A stretch of DNA of 64,000 nucleotides from positions 5,952,001 to 6,016,000 of the forward strand of contig NZ_CP041244.1 of the NCBI RefSeq assembly GCF_006547145.1, given 5' to 3'. This document shows positions 1 to 8,933 of this stretch, piece after piece (the stretch's first letter is position 1; every line of letters begins with the position of its first letter). Position numbers and translations under genes: made by a program. The stretch comes from Actinomadura sp. WMMA1423 (GTDB lineage Bacteria > Actinomycetota > Actinomycetes > Streptosporangiales > Streptosporangiaceae). A model generated the notes under the pieces. It searched no databases and was not told the origin of the DNA. It saw nothing but the letters and a program-made list of their open reading frames with translations.

Positions 1-556
1 GTGTCCCTCGCCCGAGCCTCCCGTCCCGGCTCGATGTAGTCGCGCCAAGTAGGTGGTGCGGGGTGACACCGTCGAACCCGGCGAGCCGTTGGCCCCTTGG
101 CCGTCCCGGGGCAGCGTGGGGATCGGCGGGGGGACCGTCCGTCCCGACACCAGGTTGCGTGGCGCCGGCGCTCTCTCACTTGGGAGGGGTGCATTCGTTC
201 GGCCCCGCCGCCCGCGCGCGGGTCGGCTCAGCCGTCCCGCCACTAGCCTGTAGCTGCGCCCGAGCACATGTTCCGCCTGCGCCTTCGCTTGTGTCGGCGC
301 CTTCGCTTTGTGCCTCCGGCTGCGTCCGCGGCTGCGTCTCTGGGGTCGGAGAGGTGCTCCTCGACTGCGGTGTCGGCGGGGAGTGGATCCGGGCGCGGCA
401 TGGGGTGGCGGGCCGCTCGGTGGCGGTGTGCGGGTCCGCGCAGGGGGGCAGACCGCGCGGATCCGCGCCTGGCCCCGAGTGCCGGATCGTCGCTGTCGGC
501 CTGGCTGGCTTCCGCCTGCGGAGCGGTGGTAGCGCCGGCCTTCAATGCGGCTGGGG
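1..556. other. Intergenic, no gene recognised
   Basis: I see no convincing gene here. Open frames exist on both strands but have no recognisable domain or plausible start. Around 260-340 words such as GCCTTCGCTT and TGCGTC recur, echoing the low-complexity sequence on the other side of the neighbouring mutY gene. The end of a gene lying left of the window cannot be excluded. Confidence 0.5.
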
Positions 557-1435
557 TCAGACGGGTAGGGCGTAGCGGCCGTCTTCGAGGGGGTCGACGA
601 GGCCGTCCGCGATGAGGGCGTCGAGGGCGCGTTCGCGCTGGACGGGGTCCGACCAGACGACGTCGAGGGCAGGCTTCGCGACCGGCTCCTCGGCGTCCCG
701 GAGGACTGCGAGGAGGCGGCCTCGGCACTGCCGGTCGGTGCCGGCGTACGTCTGGCCGCGCCGCGGCGGCCCGTCGTAGGCGGGACGGCCGTTCAGCTGC
801 CACGCGCACCTGTCGATGACCGGGCAGTCGACGCAGCGGGGCGAGCGGGCGGTACAGACCAGGGCGCCCAGCTCCATGACGGCGACGGCCCAGCGGGCGG
901 CGGTCGGCGGGTCGAGCGGCAGGAGGCTCTCCGCGAGCCTGATCTCGGCCTTGGTCTGCGTCTTCGGCGGGTACTCGACGCCGGTGAGCAGCCGGGCGAG
1001 GACGCGCCGGACGTTGGTGTCGAGGACGGCGTGCCGCTGCCGGAACGCGAAGCTGGCGACGGCCGCGGCGGTGTAGGCGCCGATGCCGGGGAGCGCCAGC
1101 AGGTCCGCGTGCGAGGACGGGACGTCGCCGCCGTGCCGTTCGGTGATCGCGCGGGCGGCCTCGTGGAGGCGCAGCGCGCGGCGGGGGTAGCCGAGCCGCC
1201 CCCAAGCGCGGACGGCCTCGCCGGACGGCTCGGCCGCGAGTGCCTCGGGCGTCGGCCACCGGGTCATCCACGCGTCCCAGACGGGCAGGACGCGGGAGAC
1301 CGGGGTCTGCTGGAGCATGATCTCGCTGACCAGGACGCCCCAGGGCGTCGCGTCCGGCGCCCGCCACGGGAGATCCCGAGCGTTCGCCTCGTACCAGCCG
1401 AGGATCGGGGCAGTGAAGGCGGAGTCGATGTTCAT
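557..1435 (-). CDS. mutY: A/G-specific adenine glycosylase MutY
   Basis: Base-excision repair glycosylase that removes adenine mispaired with 8-oxoguanine. The 292-residue product has the catalytic Glu38 in VSEIMLQQT, a helix-hairpin-helix motif LPGIGAYTA near 115-123, the catalytic Asp139 in LDTN, and a 4Fe-4S loop Cys194-x6-Cys201-x2-Cys204-x5-Cys210. It stops soon after the cluster, without the full C-terminal NUDIX-like domain of the E. coli enzyme; from general knowledge this is usual in actinobacteria. I chose ATG 1435 because family members begin close to the NID/WYEANARDLPWR region; GTG 1456 is an in-frame alternative adding seven residues. The gene is read leftward, like disA and radA, but about 1 kb of repeat-rich DNA separates it from disA. 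Confidence 0.93.
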   Translation of the reverse strand: MNIDSAFTAPILGWYEANARDLPWRAPDATPWGVLVSEIMLQQTPVSRVLPVWDAWMTRWPTPEALAAEPSGEAVRAWGRLGYPRRALRLHEAARAITERHGGDVPSSHADLLALPGIGAYTAAAVASFAFRQRHAVLDTNVRRVLARLLTGVEYPPKTQTKAEIRLAESLLPLDPPTAARWAVAVMELGALVCTARSPRCVDCPVIDRCAWQLNGRPAYDGPPRRGQTYAGTDRQCRGRLLAVLRDAEEPVAKPALDVVWSDPVQRERALDALIADGLVDPLEDGRYALPV

Positions 1436-1483
1436 AACGCGCCGCCATTGTGACACGTCCGTCCCGCCACCACGCCCGCTTGG

Positions 1484-1822
1484 CCTCTGTGTCGGTCCCG
1501 CCTCTGCGCCCGCTTCGCCTCTGCGCCCGCTTCGCCTCTGCGCCCGCTTCGCCTCTGCGCCCGCTTCGCCTCTGCGCCCGCCTCGCCTCTGCGCCCGCTT
1601 CGCCTCTGCGCCCGCCTCGCCTCTGCGCCCGCCTCGCCTCTGTGTCCGTCCCGCCTCTGCGCCCGCTTCACCTCTGCGCCCGCTTCACCTCTGCGCCCGC
1701 TTCACCTCTGTGTCCGCCTCGCTCCTGCGCCCGCTTCGCCTCTGCGCCCGCTTCGCCTCAGCGCCCGCTTCACCTCTGTGTCCGTCCTGCCACTGCGCCG
1801 CTTCGCCTCTGTGTCCGTCCAC
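1484..1822. repeat. 17-bp tandem repeat, 20 units
   Basis: Twenty head-to-tail units of CCTCTGCGCCCGCTTCG, all 17 bp except one of 16 bp (1790-1805). Most differ from this consensus by 0-2 bases. A second variant, CCTCTGTGTCCGTCCCG, recurs at 1484, 1637, 1705, 1773 and 1806. Since 17 is not a multiple of three, the spurious long frames crossing it shift register at each unit, so this is not a protein repeat. It lies just upstream of the mutY start. There are no spacers, so it is not a CRISPR array. Confidence 0.92.
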
Positions 1823-2370
1823 TGCGCGGCTCCGCCGCATTCACCCCATTCGCCCCCGCCAGGCGTATCCGCCCTGGTCGGGCCAGGCCGCTCCCGTCCC
1901 ATCAGGCCTCGCTGGACCGGGCTCCGCCCCCCGCCCGCCCGCTACGCCCCGACCCGCGCAGCGCGCCCGCGCGGTCACGCGTCGCGCGGTCCGTCACGTG
2001 TCGCGTTGCCCTGCGTCGCGCTGCCCGTCACGCGTCGCTAGTTGTTGCGTGCGCTCCGTCTGGTGCGTGCGCTCCGTCTGTTGCGCGCTCCGTTTGTTGC
2101 GTGCGATCCGCTTGTTTGCGCGTGCTCCGTCTCGCGCGGGTCGTTGCGCCGCTCGACGCGTCGTTAGCTCCGCGTTTGGGTGGTCGCGTGTTGCGTGCGG
2201 TTTCGTCTCGGGCGCGTTGTGATGCCTCGTGTTACGCGTCGTGCTTTGCTCGCTGTGTTCTGCCGCTTGCTGACCTCGGCCAACGTGTGTACGCGGGGGG
2301 CCGGGGTTCGGGCCTTGGTGGGTGGGGCTTCTGGGTCAGGGCCTGGCTCGCAGTGGCCTTGAGCGCCCGC
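1823..2370. other. Low-complexity intergenic DNA with a degenerate repeat
   Basis: No gene is supported. The segment continues the pyrimidine-rich, repeat-derived character of 1484-1822. Between about 2044 and 2132 a degenerate 16-19-bp unit of the type GTTGCGTGCGCTCCGTCT occurs about five times. Words such as GTCACGCGTCGC also recur near 1975-2040. The unusually T-rich plus strand around 2040-2300 sets it apart from the coding DNA. Confidence 0.6.
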
Positions 2371-2497
2371 GCGAACGTGTTACCTGCCCGGTGTGGTGTA
2401 GCCGGAGGCGAGGGGAGCCGGGTTGATCGTGAAGCGATGCCGCGTTTGCCCAGGAGCGGACACGTAGCGAGCCGTCAGGCGAGTGGAGCGGGCAGGG
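2371..2497 (-). repeat. Diverged inverted copy of the structured repeat
   Basis: Read on the minus strand, this 127-bp segment aligns without gaps to the repeat at 51525-51660, at roughly 80% identity by eye. The outer arms (2371-2379 and 2441-2449) still pair, with two changes that become G-T pairs. The small hairpin ATCGT-GAA-GCGAT is also kept. It lies directly 3' of disA. Confidence 0.8.
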
Positions 2498-2512
2498 GCT
2501 TTGAAACGCGGG

Positions 2513-3592
2513 TTAGACGTAGCGTTCCAGGATGGAGGATTCGGCTAGGCGGGAGAGGCCCTCGCGGACGCTTCGGGCGCGGGACTCGCCTACGCCGCCG
2601 ACGGCCTGGAGGTCGTCGATGCTGGCGGCGAGGAGCTTCTGCAGGCCGCCGAAGTGCTCTACGAGGCGCTCAACGACGGTGCTCGGCAGGCGGGGGACCT
2701 TGGCGAGCAGGCGGAAGCCCTTGGGGCTCACGGGGAGGTCGAGGGCATCGGGTCCGGCGAAGCCCATCACCTCTGCGACCGTGGACAGGTCGAGCAGCTC
2801 GTTGGCCGAGAGGGTGTCCAGGGAGGACAGGATGGCGTCGACGCCGCGGGTGCGGGTGTCGTCGGACGGGTAGTCGCGGACGATCAGCTGGCGGTCGACG
2901 TCCACGCCGGAGACCAGCTCGTCGAGCTGGAGGGAGAGCAGCCGGCCGTCGGTGCCGAGCTCGACGACGTAGCCCTCGATCTCGTCGGCGATGCGGCGCA
3001 CCATCTCCAGGCGCTGCACGACGGCGCTGACGTCGCGGACGGTGACGAGGTCCTCGATCTCCAGCGCCGACAGCGTGCCGGACACCTCGTCGAGGCGCAG
3101 CTTGTAGCGCTCGAGCGTGGCCAGGGCCTGGTTGGCCTTGGAGAGGATGGCCGCGGAGTCTTCCAGGACGTAGCGGATGCCGTCGAGGTAGAGCGCGATG
3201 ATGTGCATCGACTGGCTCACCGAGATGACCGGCAGGCCGGTCTGGCGGGCGACGCGCTCGGCGGTGCGGTGCCGGGTGCCCGACTCCTCGGTGGGGAGGG
3301 TGGAGTCCGGCACGAGGTGGACGGCGGCGCGGACGATGCGGGTGTGGCTGTCGTCGAGGACGATCGCGCCGTCCATCTTGGCGAGCTCGCGCAGCCGGGT
3401 GGCGGAGAACTCGACGTCGAGCTCGAAGCCGCCCGTGCACAGCTCCGCGACGGGCCCGTCGTAGCCGAGCACGATCAGGCCGCCGGTGTGGCCCCGCAGG
3501 ATGCGCTCCAGCCCGTCGCGGATCTGGGTGCCCGGAGCCACCGCGGCCAACGTGGCGCGGCGTCGTTCGTCATGACTCTTGTGTACTGGCAC
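2513..3592 (-). CDS. disA: DNA integrity scanning diadenylate cyclase DisA
   Basis: Makes cyclic di-AMP from two ATP while scanning DNA. The 359-residue product has the DAC domain (about 1-150) with the active-site DGA motif at 74-76 and GTRHRTA at 105-111. A helical linker follows, then a C-terminal RuvA-like helix-hairpin-helix domain (VGGVGESRA). The GTG start at 3592 is preceded on the minus strand by a GGGGG tract at suitable spacing. It lies 113 bp downstream of radA on the same strand, a pairing known in many Gram-positive bacteria, where RadA modulates DisA. Full length and intact. Confidence 0.96.
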   Translation of the reverse strand: MPVHKSHDERRRATLAAVAPGTQIRDGLERILRGHTGGLIVLGYDGPVAELCTGGFELDVEFSATRLRELAKMDGAIVLDDSHTRIVRAAVHLVPDSTLPTEESGTRHRTAERVARQTGLPVISVSQSMHIIALYLDGIRYVLEDSAAILSKANQALATLERYKLRLDEVSGTLSALEIEDLVTVRDVSAVVQRLEMVRRIADEIEGYVVELGTDGRLLSLQLDELVSGVDVDRQLIVRDYPSDDTRTRGVDAILSSLDTLSANELLDLSTVAEVMGFAGPDALDLPVSPKGFRLLAKVPRLPSTVVERLVEHFGGLQKLLAASIDDLQAVGGVGESRARSVREGLSRLAESSILERYV

Positions 3593-3705
3593 CTGACCCC
3601 CGGAGGTCGCTGGACGGCGTCAGTTTACCGAGGCGGGCCGCGCGCTGGTTCCTCCCCAGGTCGCAAGCGTGCGTTGTGTGGAGTAATACTCTGGCGGGAC
3701 GCCTG

Positions 3706-5154
3706 TCACGGAGCGGTAAAGGCCACCTGCAGCGCCTGCTGGAGGCTGTCGACCTCCATGACCTTCATGCCCTCGTAGCTGCTGAGCTGCGGATCGGCGC
3801 GCTTGAGGGGCCCGTCGGCCAGTTCGAGGGAGCCGCGCGGGATGACGGCGTACTTGAACCCGAGCCGGGCCGCCTCGGCCAGCCGCCGCTGGACGCCGGG
3901 CACGATGCGGACCTCTCCGGCGAGGCCGACCTCGCCGAGTGCGATGAGGCTGGTGGACAGCGCCTGCTCGACGGTGGAGCCCGCGACGGCGAGGCCGAGG
4001 GCGAGGTCGACGGAGGTCTCGGCGAGCCGGACGCCGCCGACGGTCGAGACGTAGACGTCCTGCTCGTGCATGGAGATCTTGCAGCGCTGCGCGAGGACGG
4101 CGAGGACCATCGCCACGCGGGAGGTGTCGAGCCCGGACGTGGCGCGCCGCGGCGCCGGGAGGTGCGACTTGGCGACCAGGGACTGCACCTCGGCGACGAG
4201 GGGGCGGCGCCCTTCGAGCGTGACGGTGACGCAGGTACCGGGCACGGCCTCCTCGCGGCGGGTGAGGAACAGGCCGCTCGGGTCGGGCAGCCCGACGATG
4301 CCGACCTCGGACAGGTCGAAGCAGCCGAGCTCGTCGGTGGGGCCGTACCGGTTCTTCATCGCGCGGATCATGCGGAGCCGGGAGTGCCGGTCGCCCTCGA
4401 AGTACAGGACGACGTCGACCAGGTGTTCCAGGAGGCGCGGGCCGGCGATCGAGCCCTCCTTGGTGACGTGGCCGACGAGCACGACGGTCATGCCGCGCTC
4501 CTTGGCGACCCTGATCAGGTTGGCGGCGACCTCGCGGACCTGGGTGACGCCGCCGGGCGCGCCGTCGGCCTCGGACGTGCCGATCGTCTGGATGGAGTCG
4601 ACGACGAGCAGCCCCGGGTCGACCGAGTCGATGTGGCCGAGGATGGCCGACAGCTCCGTCTCGGCGGCCAGGTACAGCCGGTCGGTGATCGCGCCGACGC
4701 GGTCGGCGCGCAGCCGGACCTGCTCGGCCGACTCCTCGCCCGTCACGTACAGGACGTTCTCGCCCGCCGAGTCGGCCGAGCCCGCCGAGCCCGCGGCGTC
4801 GCCCGCCTTGGTGGAGGCGAGGGCGGCGACCTCCAGCAGCAGCGTCGACTTGCCGATGCCGGGCTCACCCGCCAGGAGCAGGACGGCCCCGGGCACGATG
4901 CCGCCGCCGAGGACGCGGTCGAGCTCGTCGAGGCCGGTGGGGCGCGTCTGCGCGGACCGCACGTCGACCTGCCCGATGGGGCGCGCCGGTGAGCTGACCG
5001 GCCCGGCCGACACGACCCGCGCCGGTGTCGCCGACGCGGCCTCGGTGACCGTTCCCCATGTCTGGCACTCGCCGCAGCGCCCGACCCACTTGGAGGTCTG
5101 CCACCCGCACTCCGAGCACCGGTAGGCGGCCTTGGCCGTCTTCGCCTTCGCCAT
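3706..5154 (-). CDS. radA: DNA repair protein RadA (Sms)
   Basis: RecA-like helicase acting on branched recombination intermediates. From ATG 5154 the 482-residue product has an N-terminal zinc finger (Cys13-x2-Cys16 and Cys27-x2-Cys30), Walker A GEPGIGKST near 96-104, a Walker B-like LLVVDSIQT, the RadA-specific KNRYG motif, and a C-terminal Lon-protease-like domain (LGLAVAGSTVEQ onward). An in-frame GTG at 5178 would add eight residues; I preferred MAKAK, the usual family start. Probably cotranscribed with disA downstream. Confidence 0.95.
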   Translation of the reverse strand: MAKAKTAKAAYRCSECGWQTSKWVGRCGECQTWGTVTEAASATPARVVSAGPVSSPARPIGQVDVRSAQTRPTGLDELDRVLGGGIVPGAVLLLAGEPGIGKSTLLLEVAALASTKAGDAAGSAGSADSAGENVLYVTGEESAEQVRLRADRVGAITDRLYLAAETELSAILGHIDSVDPGLLVVDSIQTIGTSEADGAPGGVTQVREVAANLIRVAKERGMTVVLVGHVTKEGSIAGPRLLEHLVDVVLYFEGDRHSRLRMIRAMKNRYGPTDELGCFDLSEVGIVGLPDPSGLFLTRREEAVPGTCVTVTLEGRRPLVAEVQSLVAKSHLPAPRRATSGLDTSRVAMVLAVLAQRCKISMHEQDVYVSTVGGVRLAETSVDLALGLAVAGSTVEQALSTSLIALGEVGLAGEVRIVPGVQRRLAEAARLGFKYAVIPRGSLELADGPLKRADPQLSSYEGMKVMEVDSLQQALQVAFTAP

Positions 5155-5213
5155 GCGCGGAAGCGTAGAGCCGGGCACCGACAGTATTCATCCCGCCGGG
5201 GGAGCGCCGGGGG

Positions 5214-6290
5214 TCAGGTTTCCTTGCGGGCTCGCTCGATCAGATCGCCGAGGTGGTCGGACACGGTGCCGGGACGCTCCAGCATGGCCATGTGACCGGC
5301 GGTGGGAACGACCTCCAGCCGCCCGGACGGGACGCAGGAGGCGATCTTCAGGCTGTGCTCGACCGGGGTGAGCAGGTCGTTCTCCGCGCCGAGGACGAGC
5401 GTGTCGGCGCCGCCGAGGGACGCGCAGTCGCTGATCACGTCGGTGGTGATCATGGAGCGGAAGAAGTCGACGAAGGCGTCCATCCTGGTGTCGGTCATCA
5501 TCTGCTCGGCGAAGGCGACCGCGGCCGGGCTGGCGTCCGGGCCGAAGGCGACCAGGTCCTCCAGGAGGGCGGCGGCGTCGCGGCCGAGGTGGCGGACCCG
5601 CTCGACGGCGCCGGAGCCGGCGCCGAGCGCGCCGAGGGCGCCCGGCAGGACGCGGTGGGCGGTGCGCGCGACGAGGGCGGGCATGCCGAGCGTGAGTTCG
5701 CCGAGCCCGCCGGAGGAGGTGCAGAGCAGCCCGGTCGCGAGGATCTTGCGTCCGACCAGGTCGGGGTTCTCGTCGGCGAACCGCATGACGGTCATGCCGC
5801 CCATCGAGTGGCCGACGAGGACGACGGGGGTCTCGGCGGGGACGGTCGCCTCGATCACGGCGCCGAGGTCGCGGGCCAGCCGGGAGACGGCGTAGCCGTC
5901 GCGGGCGCCGCCGTCGGAGCGGCCGTGGCCGCGGTGGTCCCAGAAGACGAGCCGCCCGAGGCCGCGCAGGGCCTTGCGCTGGAAGTGCCAGGAGTCCTGG
6001 GTGAGCGTCCAGCCGTGGCAGAACACGACGGCGAGGTCGGTGCGCTCCTCGCCGTCGATCTCGGCGTAGAGCCGGGTGCCGTCGTCGGCGCGGACCGGCA
6101 GGGGGCGGCCGCGCAGCGACCCGAACGGCTCGCCCGCGAACGGGTCGGGGCGCAGTTGCAGGCGGCGCATGGCGCGGCGCTGGGCGACGAGCCCGGCTCC
6201 GGCGCCGGCCGCGCCGAGCGCGGTGGCGGCGAACAGGCCGCCGAGCGCTCTCGCGGCGGTGACTCGGCTCGTGGCGGCGGCGCGACCCAT
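5214..6290 (-). CDS. Alpha/beta-fold hydrolase
   Basis: Serine hydrolase of unknown substrate, 358 residues. It has the oxyanion-region HGW near 92, the nucleophile elbow GHSMGG (Ser162), a likely acid residue in AENDLLTP and the catalytic His in TAGHMAML. Residues 12-36 are hydrophobic, suggesting an N-terminal membrane anchor or signal. ATG 6290 has a strong GGGAGGA site at good spacing. It follows the methyltransferase at 7024 with a 35-bp gap on the same strand, so the two may form an operon. An esterase, lipase or epoxide-hydrolase role cannot be separated by sequence. Confidence 0.85.
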   Translation of the reverse strand: MGRAAATSRVTAARALGGLFAATALGAAGAGAGLVAQRRAMRRLQLRPDPFAGEPFGSLRGRPLPVRADDGTRLYAEIDGEERTDLAVVFCHGWTLTQDSWHFQRKALRGLGRLVFWDHRGHGRSDGGARDGYAVSRLARDLGAVIEATVPAETPVVLVGHSMGGMTVMRFADENPDLVGRKILATGLLCTSSGGLGELTLGMPALVARTAHRVLPGALGALGAGSGAVERVRHLGRDAAALLEDLVAFGPDASPAAVAFAEQMMTDTRMDAFVDFFRSMITTDVISDCASLGGADTLVLGAENDLLTPVEHSLKIASCVPSGRLEVVPTAGHMAMLERPGTVSDHLGDLIERARKET

Positions 6291-6325
6291 GGTGCGTTCC
6301 TCCCGTGACCCAACCGACTGGTAAC

Positions 6326-7024
6326 TCAGGGGCAACGCCACCACAAATTCACGGCATAGTCCACCTCGAGGCCGGGGTGTTCGCGCAGGCAGGCGTCCGC
6401 GAGATCGCGGGGGAACTCGATCCGCAGCACGGCCGCGAGATCGTCGCGGTTCTGGAACGCCCACCGGATCGTCAGCGGCTCCCGGTGGAAGCCGCGCCGC
6501 GTCCAGAACCGCTCGACGGCGGCGGGGTCGTATTCCGGCAGGCTCCGCCGGAACCAGCGGCCGAACGTGGAGCGGGTCGCGTCGTTGTCGATGATGTAGA
6601 TCGCGCCGCCGCGCCGGACGACCCGGTCGAGCTCGGCGAGGCCCGGCTCGCAGCCCGGGCCGAAGAAGTACGCCCACCGCGCGTGGGCGACGTCGACGGA
6701 GGCGTCGGGGAGCGGCAGCGCCTGCGCGGTCCCCGTGCGGACGGTGACGTTCGGAAGGCCGCGGGTCCGTCGGGCGGCGGCGGAGGCGAGGCCCGCGTGC
6801 GGCTCGACGCCGATCACCCGGCGCGCGTCCTCGGCGAAGAAGGGCAGGTGGAAGCCGGTGCCGCAGCCGACGTCGAGGACGTCGGCGCCGTCCCAGGGAC
6901 GGATCGCGCGCATGGCCGCGGCCAGCACGCCGTCGGGGTCGACGGCGCGGTTCTCCAGCTCGTAGACCTGAGGGGAGTTCCAGATGTTGGGGCTCGGCAC
7001 GGCGCCCCGCGCGATCTCGGCCAC
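6326..7024 (-). CDS. Class I SAM-dependent methyltransferase
   Basis: Small-molecule type methyltransferase with the SAM-binding motif VLDVGCGTGFH, an acidic GVEPHAG after the second strand and a LPLPDASVDVAHARW motif-IV region. The substrate is unknown. I chose GTG 7024 (232 residues) because a -10-like TACGCT (minus strand, 7033-7038) lies 8 nt upstream, as for other probable leaderless starts here. ATG 7087 is an in-frame alternative adding 21 residues. It is divergent from the isomerase gene at 7183. Confidence 0.8.
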   Translation of the reverse strand: MAEIARGAVPSPNIWNSPQVYELENRAVDPDGVLAAAMRAIRPWDGADVLDVGCGTGFHLPFFAEDARRVIGVEPHAGLASAAARRTRGLPNVTVRTGTAQALPLPDASVDVAHARWAYFFGPGCEPGLAELDRVVRRGGAIYIIDNDATRSTFGRWFRRSLPEYDPAAVERFWTRRGFHREPLTIRWAFQNRDDLAAVLRIEFPRDLADACLREHPGLEVDYAVNLWWRCP

Positions 7025-7182
7025 GGGGACAGAGCGTAGCCGCGGCCCGGGGGGAGCAAGCGAGATCACTCCGGGCGAGGGTTTCATCACGGCCGCCGCG
7101 GCATAGGCTCTCTTTTACGAACACAGCTTTCACCAGACAGCCTCACGAACACGGCCGAGCGACCATTCCTGGCGAGGAAGCC

Positions 7183-8070
7183 TTGACTCCGCAGCACAAC
7201 GGCGTCCCTTCACCGGCGCTGCGCGTCCCGGACGCGCCGATCACGCTCTCCACCGCCTCGGTGTACCCCGAGAAGGTGCCGAGCGCGTTCGAGATCGCCG
7301 CGCTGCTGGGCTACGACGGCATCGAGGTCATGGTCTCGACGGACGCCTCCTCCCAGGACCTGAACGTGCTGCGCCGGCTGTCGGACTACCACCAGGTCCC
7401 CATCAAGTCGATCCACGCGCCGTGCCTGCTGCTCACCCAGCGGGTCTGGGGCCGCGACCCCTGGGGCAAGCTGGTGCGCTCCAAGGAGGTCGCCGAGGAA
7501 CTGGGTGCCGAGGTCGTCGTCGTGCACCCGCCGTTCCGCTGGCAGCGCGACTACGCGAAGGAGTTCGTCGAGGGCCTCGCCCGCATGCAGGACGAGACGG
7601 ACGTGCTGTTCGCGGTCGAGAACATGTTCCCGCTCAAGGCGCGCGGCGCGGAGGCGGGCATGTACCTGCCCGACTGGAACCCCGTCGACCAGGACTACCC
7701 GCACGTCACCCTCGACCTGTCGCACACCGCCGTCTCGGGCTCGGACGCCGTCGACATGGCGGGGAGCCTGGGCGACCGGCTGCGGCACATCCACCTCGCC
7801 GACGGGGTCGGCATCACGAACAAGGACGAGCACCTCGTCCCGGGGCGGGGCAACCAGCCTTGCGGGACGATGCTGGAGAACCTCGCCGAGGGCGGCTTCA
7901 AGGGGCACATCGTCCTGGAGGTCAACACGCGGCGGGCCTCCAACCGGGTCGAGCGGATGGAGGACCTCGCCGAGGCCCTCGCGTTCGCGCGCCTGCACCT
8001 GGCCGCCGCCGCCCACACGTGGGAGGTCACCTCGGCCGGGGAGGTCACCCGCCGGGGCGTGCGCCGGTGA
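7183..8070 (+). CDS. Sugar phosphate isomerase/epimerase (TIM barrel)
   Basis: Xylose-isomerase-like TIM-barrel protein of 295 residues. Metal and active-site segments visible are FAVENMFP, TLDLSHTAVSG, HIHLADG and GHIVLEVNTRR, matching the Glu/Asp/His/Glu metal set of this superfamily. The substrate is unknown. The start is TTG 7183 preceded by GAGGAAG at good spacing; no better ATG exists. The stop overlaps the GTG of the next gene by 4 bp (GTGA), so the TetR gene is translationally coupled and may respond to a ligand of this enzyme's pathway. Confidence 0.88.
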   Translation: MTPQHNGVPSPALRVPDAPITLSTASVYPEKVPSAFEIAALLGYDGIEVMVSTDASSQDLNVLRRLSDYHQVPIKSIHAPCLLLTQRVWGRDPWGKLVRSKEVAEELGAEVVVVHPPFRWQRDYAKEFVEGLARMQDETDVLFAVENMFPLKARGAEAGMYLPDWNPVDQDYPHVTLDLSHTAVSGSDAVDMAGSLGDRLRHIHLADGVGITNKDEHLVPGRGNQPCGTMLENLAEGGFKGHIVLEVNTRRASNRVERMEDLAEALAFARLHLAAAAHTWEVTSAGEVTRRGVRR

Positions 8071-8690
8071 CGGGCCCCCGGGGCGGACCCCGCCCGGCGG
8101 AGCCCGCCGGGTCGCGCGGCCGCGGCCCGGGACGCAGGCCCGGTCCGACCGAGACGCGCGAGAAGATCCTGGCGTCGGCGCGGGACCTGTTCGCTGAGAA
8201 GGGCTACGACGGGGCCTCGTTGCGCGCCATCGCCCGCGCCGCCGAGGTCGACCCCGCGCTGGTGCACCACTTCTTCGGCAACAAGGAGGGCGTGTTCGTC
8301 GAGGCGATGCGCTTCCCGGTGGACCCGACCGTCCTCCTGCCGCACATCATGGCGTTCCCCCCTGAGCGCATCGGCGAGGGGATGGTCCGCACCTTCCTGC
8401 ACGTGTGGGGGGACGAGGCCCGGCGCGCCCCGATGCTCGCGATGCTCCGCTCGGCGATGACGAACGAGCGGGCGGCGGCGCTGCTGCGCGAGTTCGTCAC
8501 GACGGCGCTGTTCGGGCGGGCCTCGCAGGCCACCGAGGCCGCGCCGCTCGGCATCCAGGCGGCGGCCGGCCAGATGATCGGCCTGATGATCCTGCGCTAC
8601 GTGCTGCGCGTCGAGCCGCTGGCCTCCGCCTCCGAGGAGGAGCTGATCGAGCTGGTGGCGCCGACCCTCCAGCGCTACCTCATGCCCTGA
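8067..8690 (+). CDS. TetR/AcrR family transcriptional regulator
   Basis: A 207-residue repressor-type protein. After a basic, Gly/Pro-rich N-terminus of about 25 residues comes the TetR helix-turn-helix (TREKILASARDLFAEKGYDG, then VDPALVHHFFGNKEG). The C-terminal ligand domain is divergent. The GTG start at 8067 overlaps the preceding stop by 4 bp. It may regulate its own operon or the ABC exporter that starts 243 bp downstream; the sequence does not decide. Confidence 0.9.
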   Translation: MTGPRGGPRPAEPAGSRGRGPGRRPGPTETREKILASARDLFAEKGYDGASLRAIARAAEVDPALVHHFFGNKEGVFVEAMRFPVDPTVLLPHIMAFPPERIGEGMVRTFLHVWGDEARRAPMLAMLRSAMTNERAAALLREFVTTALFGRASQATEAAPLGIQAAAGQMIGLMILRYVLRVEPLASASEEELIELVAPTLQRYLMP

Positions 8691-8898
8691 GCCCCGGTAC
8701 CACTGCCCTTCAGGCTCGGCTCCGCCCCTGCCGGGCCTCCCCTCGCTCGACCAGGCCTTCAGTTCGCCCCTGCGTTCCCAACGGCCCTCCCCTCTCGCCC
8801 GGCTCTTCGTTCCGGCCCTGCGGTCCCTTCTCGACCGGCCTTCACGTCGCCCCTGCCGTTCTCAGTGGAGGTTCCTTCTCGACGGGACGTTCGGCCCC
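8691..8898. other. Pyrimidine-rich spacer with degenerate repeats
   Basis: No gene. A motif of the type CTCGACCAGGCCTTCAG...CGCCCCTGC recurs imperfectly (around 8747 and 8840, with a weaker copy near 8705). The plus strand is strongly C+T-rich. A terminator for the TetR gene may lie here but no clean hairpin was found. Confidence 0.45.
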
Positions 8899-8927
8899 TT
8901 GACCGGGTCTCCGTATCGGCATAAATT
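8899..8927 (+). promoter_or_regulatory. Sigma-70-like promoter of the ABC-2 operon
   Basis: TTGACC (8899-8904), a 17-bp spacer and TAAATT (8922-8927). The -10 ends 6 nt before ATG 8934, so transcription would begin at or next to the start codon and the mRNA would be leaderless. This is the clearest promoter in the window. Confidence 0.75.
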
Positions 8928-8933
8928 CAACAC

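Noticed and set aside
243..1448. 401-residue minus-strand open frame across mutY
   Set aside because: It is the other frame of mutY: Arg/Pro/Ala-rich with no domain, while the mutY frame carries all catalytic and cluster residues.
1484..1822. CRISPR array
   Set aside because: Units are directly adjacent, 17 bp long, with no unique spacers, and no cas genes are near.
1317..3030. Long plus-strand frames through the 17-bp repeat
   Set aside because: The products are repeats of RLCARFASAPASP type that exist in several frames because the unit is 17 bp; no start, no domain.
5214..7133. Single 639-residue minus-strand protein
   Set aside because: Only the last 358 codons form the hydrolase; the upstream part is antisense-frame shadow of the separate methyltransferase gene. 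ATG 6290 has a strong ribosome-binding site.
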